The notes below the pieces were generated by a model that did not search any database, had not been told where the DNA came from, and saw nothing but the letters and a program-made list of their open reading frames with translations. 41,624 bases of DNA from Crocosphaera chwakensis CCY0110 (GTDB lineage: Bacteria > Cyanobacteriota > Cyanobacteriia > Cyanobacteriales > Microcystaceae), in the NCBI RefSeq assembly GCF_000169335.1, contig NZ_AAXW01000043.1, positions 1-41,624 on the forward strand. The letters are read 5' to 3'. This document shows positions 23,368 through 31,705 of this stretch, one piece after another (position 1 is the first letter of the stretch; every line of letters starts with the position of its first letter). The position numbers were made by a program, and so were the translations under genes.

Positions 23368-23826
23368 ATGAATAAGTTATTAATATTATCAATTTTAGGA
23401 ATATTTACTATTATTAACAATGGCAATGTATTAAGTCACCCAGGTCGAACAAATACTGAAGGATGTCATAATAATAGAAGCACAGGAGAATATCATTGCC
23501 ATAACGAAACACCAGGGGGCAGTTTTGGAAGTGGTTCAAGTTGTAGTAATTTTCCCTTGGGTGATTTTAGGGATGAATTATGGTTAGTATCTTTAAGATG
23601 TAGAAATGAAGCCTTAAATTATGCAGGACGTAATTTAAAAACAGGAGATTCAATCTCTTTTACTGGAGCTTATAATAATGGTTCGAGTGAACGTCATATT
23701 TATATTTGGAATAATTCGGGTTATAAATATCAAATAGCTTGGCGACCCAACGATCCTAATTTTGTACGTTTACAAGTTTTTGATAGGAATAATAAAGAAC
23801 TACTAAATCGATTATTAAGTAAATAA
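23368..23826 (+). CDS. Secreted YHYH-motif protein
   Basis: About 152 residues from the ATG at 23368; an upstream in-frame start at 23326 lies inside the SNase gene and precedes the signal peptide, so it is less likely. The signal peptide is MNKLLILSILGIFTIINNGN. Then comes the motif HPGRTNTEGCHNNRSTGEYH followed by CH, a YHYH-type His/Cys cluster common in secreted cyanobacterial nuclease companions. The C-terminal half (FTGAYNNGSSERHIYIWNN) is beta-rich. It follows the thermonuclease closely. The role may be metal binding. No enzyme activity can be claimed. Confidence 0.75.
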   Translation: MNKLLILSILGIFTIINNGNVLSHPGRTNTEGCHNNRSTGEYHCHNETPGGSFGSGSSCSNFPLGDFRDELWLVSLRCRNEALNYAGRNLKTGDSISFTGAYNNGSSERHIYIWNNSGYKYQIAWRPNDPNFVRLQVFDRNNKELLNRLLSK

Positions 23827-23863
23827 ACATAGTCATTCTTAAAAATAAAAAAGTTGGAAATGA

Positions 23864-23971
23864 CTATTTAAAAAAGAAGTATTAAAGTGGATACAAGGTC
23901 AAGAATTAGACTTTATTATTTATTGTGTTGAACAAGGTTATTTTCCTCCTTTTTTTTTTGAATATATGTAA
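23864..23971 (+). pseudogene. Possible 3' remnant of a lost gene
   Basis: The frame reads LFKKEVLKWIQGQELDFIIY then CVEQGYFPPFFFEYM and stops at 23969-23971. It has no start codon and overlaps the end of the leftward wHTH gene. The peptide looks like a C-terminal helix of a real protein. Before it, ATAGTCATT and AATGACTAT (about 23830-23867) form a hairpin that may terminate the YHYH gene. Confidence 0.25.
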
Positions 23972-24177
23972 TAGTATTGTATCATTCTTTGATTTGTAGT
24001 TGTCACTTTCTTACCCGAAACTAATAACTTTAAACAGCTTTGTATCATAGAGATAGGTCGATTAAGTAAATCACTTAGTTGTTTAACAGTCAACCCGTCG
24101 GGATATTTTGCTAATAATTCCAATATTTTTTGATTAGTAGTCAGTCCTGGTCGTGCTTTAATAATAGTAAATGACAA
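23938..24177 (-). CDS. Small winged-helix DNA-binding protein
   Basis: 79 residues. NQKILELLAKYPDGLTVKQL and SDLLNRPISMIQSCLKLLVS form a typical winged helix-turn-helix, followed by a wing (GKKVTTTNQRMIQYYYIYSK). It resembles the short wHTH domains of IclR or MarR-like regulators without an effector domain. It is divergent from the GIY-YIG gene at 24309 across 130 bp, so it may regulate that gene or itself (inference). Confidence 0.6.
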   Translation of the reverse strand: MSFTIIKARPGLTTNQKILELLAKYPDGLTVKQLSDLLNRPISMIQSCLKLLVSGKKVTTTNQRMIQYYYIYSKKKGGK

Positions 24178-24308
24178 ATAATTAATTTGAATTCTGTTAG
24201 ATTTAGTGTTCCCAAACCTAAAGATTATCTTATCATGTTGATGACTGTTAATTATTTTAGGTTAAGAAGTACAATAAATTAAGTAGATTTTAGCAGTATA
24301 ATTACTCA

Positions 24309-24896
24309 ATGAAACAACTTGACTTATTTGATACTCAATCATCTTCTCTGACTCCAAAAAAGGAAAATTTGATCATGGATAGAGAAGCTTTAATTAAATG
24401 GAAACAGAGAATATTCAAATATCAAGAAAGTCTCAAAAATAATCAACCGCAACAACAAAGTTTGTTCGAGATGCCTAAAACTTCATGGCATACAGTAGAG
24501 GATATAAAACCGTTTGAGTTACCAATCCATAACTGTTTATTTTGGAGAATGCCAGAACCTAAATATCAGTTTGCTGATGAGAGTAACAAAGGTTATCTTT
24601 ATTTTATAATCGATAATACCCTACCTATTTTATTATATTGCGGTGAAACAAAGCTAACTGTAAATAAGCGTTGGTCTGGGGTTCATGATTGTAAAGACTA
24701 TATCAGAAATTATCTTCAATTACATCGCATACATGATCTTAAAGTAGGGGTGGTTTCTGCTTTTTGGGAACATATTCCCCCTGATAAGAAAGTTCTCTTA
24801 GAATGGGAACGAGAATTAATCATAAAATATAGAAGTCCTTTTAATAAGGAATCTTGGAAGTATTGGGGTCAACCCTTTGGGAAGAAGTGGAAATAA
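24309..24896 (+). CDS. GIY-YIG nuclease homologue with clamp-binding motif
   Basis: 195 residues. The nuclease core is GYLYFIIDNTLPILLYCGET (residues 95-114, the GIY...YxG pair), then LTVNKRW with the conserved Arg near 121, and the metal-binding Glu in LLEWERELIIKYRSPFNKE. At the very N-terminus, residues 3-7 are QLDLF, which equals the consensus beta sliding-clamp binding pentamer (QL[S/D]LF). A second similar QQSLF is at 49-53. The disordered N-terminus of ~60 residues fits a tether to the replisome. It would be a replication-coupled repair or mobile-DNA nuclease (inference). Confidence 0.7.
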   Translation: MKQLDLFDTQSSSLTPKKENLIMDREALIKWKQRIFKYQESLKNNQPQQQSLFEMPKTSWHTVEDIKPFELPIHNCLFWRMPEPKYQFADESNKGYLYFIIDNTLPILLYCGETKLTVNKRWSGVHDCKDYIRNYLQLHRIHDLKVGVVSAFWEHIPPDKKVLLEWERELIIKYRSPFNKESWKYWGQPFGKKWK

Positions 24897-25034
24897 CTAA
24901 ATTATTAAGATAGTTCTTTAGTGATGGATAATGTGATAAGTTGTGACAAGAATTTTGAGCATCTTAACCAATGATTCAATATCCACTCAACAAAGTGTTT
25001 CTCACTTTGACTCTCAATGAGCTAGATGTCTTTG

Positions 25035-25468
25035 TTAACCAAGACTGGTAAGTGGGATGGCATCTAGCGTTTTTAAAATATCTCCACTTAAGTTCAATTT
25101 AGGTTTTACTTGATAGTAAAATAAATGAGTAGGACAATGACAATCAGATGAGCCAAATTTTTTAATTGGGATACTTGATTGTTCATCTTCTAGTAATAGT
25201 TTAGCCCATTGACATTCCCGTTTAATTGTATCAGTTGAATACCAGATTTCTATAAGGGTTAAATAAGGTCTAAGATAATCAAGATGCCAGTGATGGCGTT
25301 TATTAATTTCTAAATGCCGACTAATTCTTGATTTCAATCCACCTCGTCCAAAGGCACTGCCAAGATAACAATAATAACCAGGTAGAGTTTGATAAGTTCC
25401 TAGTTTCCCTACGGTGACTGCTAATGAAGTAGAACAGGAGAAAACTAAACAATAAGTGCCTGGTTGAG
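25035..25468 (-). pseudogene. DUF123 (GIY-YIG type) gene cut at its 5' end by an IS
   Basis: The minus-strand frame continues upstream of the internal Met at 25337 to the IS edge: QPGTYCLVFSCSTSLAVTVG, then GYYCYLGSAFGRGGLKSRIS, then HWHLDYLRP and FGSSDCHCPTHLFYY. These are the full set of DUF123 motifs, so only the first few residues and the start codon are missing. They were removed by the element that begins at 25469. Inside the IS an in-frame TGA blocks read-through. Proteins of this family are nuclease-like; the exact role is not established. Confidence 0.75.
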
Positions 25469-25673
25469 AACTGGAGTTTAGACTAAAAACTCATACTGTA
25501 CAGTCTAGTCTAACGATTTAGAAGGCATAAAAATATGATTTAGCCTGTCAGAAAAGCTGAAAATAATATTAATATATTGATTAAGGACTTTAAGCAGCCT
25601 TTTCCTTGGCTTTTTTTTGTCGAGTTACTGTCTTTTTGACCGTGGGATAATGAGGTCTTTTATTCCTTTTCTT

Positions 25674-25716
25674 GGTGCGCGTTCCCTAGCGTCGTAAGAC
25701 GACGCGGGGTCGCACC
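25674..25716. repeat. Nested palindrome at the 3' end of the transposase gene
   Basis: Outer arms GGTGCG (25674-25679) and CGCACC (25711-25716). Inner arms GCGTCGT (25689-25695) and ACGACGC (25699-25705) with loop AAG. On the coding strand it encodes the last residues AVRPRVVLRR and supplies the stop TAG at 25686-25688. After it the same frame continues with a Lys/Arg-rich tail to another stop. Confidence 0.7.
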
Positions 25717-26966
25717 GCTTTTTTACCTTTCTTCCAACCTGGAGACTTTCCACGGGGTTTGGGCGGTTTTGCTGGTGTGCCAATCACGGTCAAAAGTCCA
25801 GAAAAGCTTTGTGCAACTCGTCCTGGGGTTAACTTTTCTCTGACTTGAGGTTTCTGCCAAGGGAGAGGATTATCTTCTATTATGTCACGAGCTAACCATA
25901 ATTGCCATGTTAAAATGGGCATTAAATGACTCCATCGCTGTCCTTTTTCTGTGGTTCCCAGTTTAGCCTTAGTCCAATGCAATCTTTGTTTCACAAAACG
26001 ATTCCAGTGTTCAATTGCGAAGCGTCTCAAATATAATTCCCAAATCCATTTTAACGAAAGTATTTCTTCTCCAATCCATGCCAACCACATCGGTTTTGCT
26101 GCCTTTTTAGATAGTCCTTTTCCCTTTCGTTGAATCAGGACAATTTCCATCTTTTGTTCAGCAGCTTGATAGAAATGAAATTTACTCCATCTTGTGATTT
26201 CAACTATTCCCCAAGTCGGGTTGTTAATTTCTACTGAAGAGACAGGAACTCCCCAAGTTGTCGGGTCAGATAATTTCATTTTCTGACCATGTTTCCTAGG
26301 TCTTCCCTTTCCCTGGTATTTGGGAGGTTCTGCATAAACACAACGATTTGGACTTAAACGCATCAAAAAGTCAGCATCTATTCCTTTTGCCATTTTAACA
26401 AACTTAGCGCATCCATACTCACTATCCCACACAGTAATTGGTCTTTCTTGCAGATATCGGCGCACTTGTTTAACTTGTAAAATTGCTTTAATTATGGGCG
26501 TTTGATGGGATGTAATTAAATCATGTCTTAATGGTAATGCCCAACTCCCTTTGGCTTCTGGAATCCATGCTAAGGTACTATAACCATGACCTAAAGTAAT
26601 CGGTTTCCCTGAAATAACTTTTGCCCCATGTTCATAAGTTCTATCTTTGAGTGTTGGTGCTTCTGTTCTAGGCCAAGGTGTATGATCTCCTGCTAGGATA
26701 ATTCTCTGTTGTCCAGTTGATGCACGGATTTCAGAAATATAACGTCTCATTAATTTGTGAGCTTTTGGTCGGCAATCATCCATCGCCTCATACAAACTTG
26801 GCCATTTTCTCCGAAACACTGGTGATAATGATAATTCAGCAAAAGAATAGACATTTCTAGTGATTAGAACTGCGTCCATTAATTCAAAAGTGCTATCTTT
26901 GGCCGGCCCTAACAGTTGATAGACTTCGTTTCTGAAATTTTGAAGTTTTAAAGCAGATTGATTCAA
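25686..26966 (-). CDS. DDE transposase of the 1620-bp IS
   Basis: 426 residues. The first Asp lies in IILAGDHTPWPR, the second in ITVWDSEYGCAKF, and the Glu in LRRFAIEHWNRFVKQRLHW, a DDE_5/IS701-like RNase H-fold transposase. The C-terminus is basic (PPKPRGKSPGWKKGKK). The stop codon lies within a palindromic element; beyond it the frame stays open for about 30 more codons (GTRTKKRNKRPHYPTVKKTV and so on), so the ancestral protein was probably longer. The truncation affects only the basic tail, so the enzyme may still work. Confidence 0.85.
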   Translation of the reverse strand: MNQSALKLQNFRNEVYQLLGPAKDSTFELMDAVLITRNVYSFAELSLSPVFRRKWPSLYEAMDDCRPKAHKLMRRYISEIRASTGQQRIILAGDHTPWPRTEAPTLKDRTYEHGAKVISGKPITLGHGYSTLAWIPEAKGSWALPLRHDLITSHQTPIIKAILQVKQVRRYLQERPITVWDSEYGCAKFVKMAKGIDADFLMRLSPNRCVYAEPPKYQGKGRPRKHGQKMKLSDPTTWGVPVSSVEINNPTWGIVEITRWSKFHFYQAAEQKMEIVLIQRKGKGLSKKAAKPMWLAWIGEEILSLKWIWELYLRRFAIEHWNRFVKQRLHWTKAKLGTTEKGQRWSHLMPILTWQLWLARDIIEDNPLPWQKPQVREKLTPGRVAQSFSGLLTVIGTPAKPPKPRGKSPGWKKGKKAVRPRVVLRR

Positions 26967-27088
26967 GGTTTTTGATTATTGGCTAATTTTCCCTCATTAT
27001 CTCTTCAATGTTCACCCCCCGTAACCCCCCTGCTGACTAGACTAGACTGTACGGTATGATTTCGGGGGAGTTAGTCTAAACTCCAGTT

Positions 27089-27513
27089 ATTTGTTATTTG
27101 AGACGAAAACAAATAATTCCCCATCAAAGATTCAAAACTTGTTTGCAGTATGGATCTGATATATAGTTGAAGTATTCTGTCAAACCAAACAGGATTATTA
27201 ATATCAATCAGATGTTTCTCAAGTGTGGAAACCCTTTAAAACCACGAAACGCCGAGTCATTGGGGAATGCGCGACGTTTCTAATCTAAGGGCTTCTCTCT
27301 GTGAAATCTCTGTTAACCAAATAAGGAGGTAATGATGAGATAAGAAAGAAATATAAAATTTTAGCCACGGTAATTAACCGCAATAACCTCATGATATAGG
27401 AAATTTGCGGGACAGGCAAGTATTGTCTTTAAAAGAATTACTTTTGCTAAAAAAGACAGAATTAGGCAATAAATCTTAACTCTGGTTATATTAAGTTTCT
27501 TATCTCAATTTTA
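27089..27513. other. 425-bp stretch without a clear gene
   Basis: A strong AAGGAGGT (about 27324-27331) precedes ATGATGAGATAA, a three-codon frame, which may be a leader or a lost start. Short arms such as GAAACGCC and complementary GC patches near 27245-27285 suggest an RNA fold that I cannot assign. It contains whatever promoter serves the small gene at 27555. Confidence 0.3.
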
Positions 27514-27550
27514 GTCCTCCTTATGGGTTCTCAAACAAAATTAAGGAGAC
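27514..27550 (+). promoter_or_regulatory. Hairpin that would hide the ribosome-binding site of 27555
   Basis: CTCCTTA (27517-27523) pairs perfectly with TAAGGAG (27542-27548), which is the Shine-Dalgarno of the ATG at 27555, leaving an 18-base loop. With one bulge the arms extend to GTCCTCCTTA and TAAGGAGAC. Folding would block translation initiation. Confidence 0.45.
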
Positions 27551-27554
27551 AATC

Positions 27555-27790
27555 ATGCACCCGAAGTTGAACCCTGTGATCACCCAAGGGGAAAAAGTAT
27601 CTTACAAGCATTTACTAATGACTATGCTTATGAGTCGAAGCATAGATTTAAGCAATTATTCAATTAAGTCGAAATAGGAAAGACTGGTGATGCTCTTTTC
27701 TTGGCCATTGCTATTAAAGCTGGCAAGACAACAACTGGTGATGCTAACAAAGAACATACACCAGACCCTACATATACATTTCTATCATAG
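27555..27790 (+). pseudogene. Small hypothetical gene, probably frameshifted
   Basis: From the ATG at 27555 (Shine-Dalgarno TAAGGAG) the frame reads MHPKLNPVITQGEKVSYKHL and stops at 27675-27677 (40 residues). In another frame from 27668 the sequence continues VEIGKTGDALFLAIAIKAGK then TTTGDANKEHTPDPTYTFLS to a TAG at 27788-27790. The second part looks protein-like and begins where the first ends, so one frameshift near 27665-27675 would join them into about 75 residues. If not, the 40-residue peptide is the product. It lies 80 bp before the primase gene. Confidence 0.4.
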
Positions 27791-27869
27791 TTGTCTGAGC
27801 TTGAAAAATCCAAGTAGTAAGCCGTTACTATAGAGCATCTCCAGTAGTACATAAAAACTGGAGTCCAAA

Positions 27870-30800
27870 ATGAATAACATCAATGAACAGCACCGTAACG
27901 AGTGGGTCAAAGGTTCAGGAGTCGACTCGGAAATCGTCTATCTCAATGTGCGATCGCTTATCGGTTCAGACACTTACAACTTCTTACTCTACAGTGAAAA
28001 CGTACCCCGTAGAAACGATGGTCGCATCAACACCCGAACCTTGAAAGCCAACTTACACCTAGAGGACGGGGGATGGGGGGTGAACGCCATTGACCCGGAA
28101 ACGGGGGAAGATCAGTTATGGTCCCAACTCAAACCCAACAAACCGAAAGTCACCCCTGATGGCAAAACCCGAAAATACGAAGTCCCACCCTTTGAACCGG
28201 TTCAGGCAATATGTCTCAAGGTTTCTCGACGTATTGGGTTAAAAGTAGCTAAAAAATCGGGATTGTTAAAGGAATACCAAGAACGTATTCGTTACCAATG
28301 GGCAGACACCGAAGGGATAACTTACAAAGAATTCTTAGGACAAAAAGACCAATTGTTTTGGAAATGGGTCAAAGAGAATCCAAAGGTAGCGATCGCCATT
28401 GTCGAAGGCACAAAAAAAGCCGGGGCATTGTTGTCCCAAGGAATAGCTGCCATTAGTGTCCCTGGAATATGGAACGGTTCACCCAAGGACCCTGATGGGA
28501 ATCCCGTACTCTTGCCACAGCTTCAATACTTAGCTACCCCAGGACGAGAAATCGTAATCGTCTTTGACCAAGATGAGAAGGTAAAAACCCAGGCCAGTGT
28601 CATAGCAGCGAGAGAGAGGTTAGCCTCGTGTTTCCGAGAAGCGTGTTGTAAAGTTTTATTTCTTAGTTGGGAGACACCGGAGAAAGGGATCGATGATGCG
28701 ATCTCGAAGAGATCCGCGGAGCGGTGCGTAGCTAATGGACGGGAATGGTTCCGTTCAGTCTGGGAAAATCGGAGTAATGAACCGGACTCAATCAAAGTAA
28801 CAAAATTAGAGCATGATCTACCCAAGTGGAATGAGAAAGGGGTAGTCAAATATTTAGTAGAATTGTACAAAGATAGACTGATTTTCGATAAGGAAACCAA
28901 AGAATGGTATTTGTACAGTGCAGAAATAGAAGGAATATGGAAAATAATCTCTACTGAGGAACTAGAACAGAGAATACTATTAGAATTTACTCATTTAGAT
29001 CAAGTGGTTGAAGACATTAGGAGTCAGATAGGAAAGGCAATCAAAGCAGTAAAAGAAAGCAGTAGGAGTAATAAAGAGAAAACAGAGATAATTGGGCAAT
29101 TAAAAGCACAAACCCCCAAAGAATTCGACTATACTATTAGATTAGTCCAATCAATAGGAAAGCATCTAAGCAGGAAATTATTAACCCCCCAAATGCAAAG
29201 CCATAGCCAAAAAGGGTTAATCCCCTTCCGTAATGGGGTGTTAGACATCGAGACAAAAGAATTATGGCCTCATAGCCCCACAAATTACCTAACTTGGTGC
29301 TTACCGTATGACTTTAACCCCTTGGCATCTTGTAACCCTATCAAGCAATGGTTACTCGAAATGATGGAAGGGGATGCAACCCTAGTCAATCTCATTCGGG
29401 CTTATTTACATGGTATTGTTACCGGACGGGCGGACTGGCAAAAGTTCTTAGCTTTATGTGGCCCTGGAGGAAGTGGTAAGAGTACCCTAACCAAATTAGC
29501 GATCGCACTGGTTGGGGCTGAAAATGTCCACGTCACCGATTTGGATATTCTCGAAAAGGATAAATTCGAGACAGCCAACATAAAAGATAAACGGCTGGTG
29601 ATTATTAATGAGGCAACGAGCTACAAGGGCGTGAAAAAACTCAAGGCATTAACAGGAGGCGATCGCCTAAGATTTGAGCAAAAGTATAAGCAAGCCCTAG
29701 CCAGTTTCTACCCGGATGCTTTGGTGATTATTACCTCTAATGAACCCATCAAAACAGGAGATCATACGAGTGGGTTATACCGTCGTGAGATTCCCCTGAC
29801 TATGAATCGGCGCATTGCTGAAAGAGATCAAAAGAAGCTGATTGATCATGACAGGGATAATAATCTAACAGGAGAATTTGCCCCGTACATACCAGGGCTT
29901 TTAAATTGGGTCTTAGAGATGGATAGTGAGCAAGCCACCCAAATCATCAAAGACCCATTAAACTACGCGGTAGGACTCCTAAAAAGCAAGCTAGAGAACT
30001 TGATTGATACCAATTCTATAGCAGCGTGGCTAAACGAGAAGATCACTTACATTGATGGATACGAGACACAAATCGGTTGTAAGTCGCCGTTGGGAGAGTC
30101 AAAGGAACAGATATGGTTATACGCGAACTATTGCAAGTATTGTTCATTATCGGGCATTAATACCATTTCGTTGACTCGTTTCTCCTATTTGCTACTAGAC
30201 CTATGTAACAATCAATTGGGTTTCACCATCAAGAAAGGACGCGATCGCAAAGGGGCATTTATTCAGGGGTTGAAAATTCGGGATCATTTGGACGAGGATT
30301 TACCACCATTAATCGAAGGATTGTATCGTTCATCATGTGAAGAGTCGGTGGTGAGTGTAACCGGTGGTGTGATGGGTAGTGTGATGGCTGAAACCCCCAT
30401 CAGTGATGAATGTGACGGGTGTGTTGAACTTTCTGGAACTTCTAACAAAACTTCATCATCATCAGTTGGACTTTTAGAGAAAGTTTTAGTTTCAACGGAG
30501 GCAGAAATGGAAATAGAAAAAACTGAAAAATACCCGTCACAGCCGTCACACTCAACATCCGCAAGGGTTACAGACGATAGCCAGCCCGTTACAAGCCATC
30601 ACACAGCTACTTCTAGGGGAGAATTAATGAAACAGATTGACTCTCAGATGTCCCAACTAGGATGGTCAACCAATACGGGGAAAGAGTACCTACTGAGTCA
30701 ATATGGTGTTAGTTCTAGAAAACGTTTAAGTGATTCACAGTTGCTAGAGTTCTACAACAATCTCAAAGAAGCTTCACAGCAACATCGTTTATCAACCCCT

Positions 30801-30965
30801 GATTATGAAGTGGGACAGTTGTTACAAGGGTTAATTCCCCATCCGATGGGAATGATGAAGATTAAAGGAAAAGTGGTTGAGATTGATGGTAATTATTATT
30901 TAGAAGACAAACAAGGAGTTACTTATACAATATCTGTAATGGAGGAGATAACGGTGTTAGTTTAA
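27870..30965 (+). CDS. DUF3854 primase / D5-type SF3 helicase
   Basis: 1031 residues. Residues 170-290 are the DUF3854/Toprim-like part: VAIAIVEGTKKAGALLSQGI with its Glu, and REIVIVFDQDEK with the Asp pair. Around 500-640 lies a D5/P4-type SF3 helicase: Walker A LCGPGGSGKSTLTK, Walker B RLVIINEAT, and VIITSNEPIKTGDHTSGLYR. After about 820 comes a long Ser/Thr-rich linker and a short C-terminal domain. Such proteins start replication of plasmids, phages and satellites. A palindromic insertion adds residues 277-287 (AISKRSAERCV) right after the conserved KGIDD, where relatives run directly into an ANG-like segment. The gene is otherwise intact. Confidence 0.88.
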   Translation: MNNINEQHRNEWVKGSGVDSEIVYLNVRSLIGSDTYNFLLYSENVPRRNDGRINTRTLKANLHLEDGGWGVNAIDPETGEDQLWSQLKPNKPKVTPDGKTRKYEVPPFEPVQAICLKVSRRIGLKVAKKSGLLKEYQERIRYQWADTEGITYKEFLGQKDQLFWKWVKENPKVAIAIVEGTKKAGALLSQGIAAISVPGIWNGSPKDPDGNPVLLPQLQYLATPGREIVIVFDQDEKVKTQASVIAARERLASCFREACCKVLFLSWETPEKGIDDAISKRSAERCVANGREWFRSVWENRSNEPDSIKVTKLEHDLPKWNEKGVVKYLVELYKDRLIFDKETKEWYLYSAEIEGIWKIISTEELEQRILLEFTHLDQVVEDIRSQIGKAIKAVKESSRSNKEKTEIIGQLKAQTPKEFDYTIRLVQSIGKHLSRKLLTPQMQSHSQKGLIPFRNGVLDIETKELWPHSPTNYLTWCLPYDFNPLASCNPIKQWLLEMMEGDATLVNLIRAYLHGIVTGRADWQKFLALCGPGGSGKSTLTKLAIALVGAENVHVTDLDILEKDKFETANIKDKRLVIINEATSYKGVKKLKALTGGDRLRFEQKYKQALASFYPDALVIITSNEPIKTGDHTSGLYRREIPLTMNRRIAERDQKKLIDHDRDNNLTGEFAPYIPGLLNWVLEMDSEQATQIIKDPLNYAVGLLKSKLENLIDTNSIAAWLNEKITYIDGYETQIGCKSPLGESKEQIWLYANYCKYCSLSGINTISLTRFSYLLLDLCNNQLGFTIKKGRDRKGAFIQGLKIRDHLDEDLPPLIEGLYRSSCEESVVSVTGGVMGSVMAETPISDECDGCVELSGTSNKTSSSSVGLLEKVLVSTEAEMEIEKTEKYPSQPSHSTSARVTDDSQPVTSHHTATSRGELMKQIDSQMSQLGWSTNTGKEYLLSQYGVSSRKRLSDSQLLEFYNNLKEASQQHRLSTPDYEVGQLLQGLIPHPMGMMKIKGKVVEIDGNYYLEDKQGVTYTISVMEEITVLV
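28697..28728. repeat. 32-bp double hairpin inside the primase gene
   Basis: TGCGATCTCGAAGAGATCCG continues CGGAGCGGTGCG. The first hairpin is GATCTC-GAA-GAGATC and the second is CCGC-GGA-GCGG. It is identical to 32071-32102 except for the three loop bases GGA/TTC, and is read in the same frame as AISKRSAERC. Confidence 0.9.
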
Positions 30966-30997
30966 TTAGAGTGGGACTAGCATGATTAGGGTAAAAA

Positions 30998-31013
30998 GCC
31001 CCATAATTGGGGC
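30998..31013 (-). terminator. Rho-independent terminator (minus strand)
   Basis: GCCCCA (30998-31003), loop TAAT, TGGGGC (31008-31013). On the minus strand the hairpin is followed by TTTTTACCC, so it ends leftward transcription from the 113-aa gene. It may also act as a weak barrier for the primase transcript. Confidence 0.65.
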
Positions 31014-31230
31014 AACGTACACTATTAATTACTGGGTGCTTCTCTAGGCTAACAAATACTTAAGAATTTGGCAGACTAGGAAAGACAATAACGGGAAAAA
31101 GTAAATGGGAGAATAAATCTGAATAAACTTTCTGTTTCTTTCTAAAATTTTTACCTTATTTATATATCCTTGAGGACTCTCTTCCATTTTATTAATTATT
31201 CCCCTTATTCTTTTCTGGAAAAAAAATAAA

Positions 31231-31572
31231 CTAAAAAAAAGAAGGCAGTAAAGTTAAAGAATGGGATTCTATCCATTGCCATTGCCAAGGATGAGGAGAA
31301 TCAAACCAAGCGATAAGATAAAGATGATTATTAACAGAAGGTCGAATCTGTTGAACAGAACCATAAGAAAAAGAACAAATATGTCGGACAAGATCATGAA
31401 CTCGGAAATAAGGACGACCTTGAGTGACATCGGCAAGACGTTCATGGTGAGCTTCGGTAATGGCAGCTAATTGTTCTGCCAGAGTGGGATTGTGGTTGAT
31501 AGCTAAGAAGAGAAGCTTATCAACAAAGGGGTCACGGGAATCTTGTTTGAGAGAAGGAGAGTACATGAACAA
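31231..31572 (-). CDS. Hypothetical protein (about 111-113 aa)
   Basis: The better start is the ATG at 31566 (MYSPSLKQDSRDPFVDKLLF); a TTG at 31572 is two codons upstream. The protein has a helical first half (LAINHNPTLAEQLAAITEAH) and a beta-rich, Trp-containing end (HLYLIAWFDSPHPWQWQWIE). I recognise no domain. It is divergent from the LexA-like gene, and a terminator lies 220 bp downstream. Codon use is normal. Confidence 0.55.
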   Translation of the reverse strand: MFMYSPSLKQDSRDPFVDKLLFLAINHNPTLAEQLAAITEAHHERLADVTQGRPYFRVHDLVRHICSFSYGSVQQIRPSVNNHLYLIAWFDSPHPWQWQWIESHSLTLLPSFF

Positions 31573-31584
31573 AAACTGCTATAT

Positions 31585-31598
31585 AGTACAATAATACC
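31585..31598. promoter_or_regulatory. Weak match to a cyanobacterial LexA box
   Basis: AGTACAATAATACC differs by one base from the published cyanobacterial consensus RGTACNNNDGTWCB. It lies between the divergent 113-aa and LexA-like genes, 19 bp upstream of the former. One mismatch in a 14-mer is not strong evidence. Confidence 0.25.
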
Positions 31599-31705
31599 AA
31601 TTGACAACGAAAAGTCAACTATCCTTATAAAATTTACCCAAGAAACAGAACCTTAGTATTAAAATACAAGTAAACTAGGATCAGTTTCAGAAATATCCCA
31701 GAGCT

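Larger units (their letters stand above)
25469..27088 (-). mobile_element. Insertion sequence with two-part inverted repeats (about 1620 bp)
   Basis: The left end begins AACTGGAGTTTAGACTAA (25469-25486), and the right end is the reverse complement, ending at 27088. A second conserved block lies just inside both ends: TACTGTACAGTCTAGTCTA on the left (to about 25512), TACCGTACAGTCTAGTCTA on the right when reversed. No target duplication is visible. It carries one leftward transposase gene and interrupts the DUF123 gene. Confidence 0.85.

Noticed and set aside
27664..27852. Leftward 62-aa frame
   Set aside because: The plus strand in the same place continues the small gene from 27555 with a better-looking peptide (KTGDALFLAIAIKAGK).
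28523..28900. Leftward frame inside the primase gene
   Set aside because: It is antisense to conserved Toprim-like motifs.
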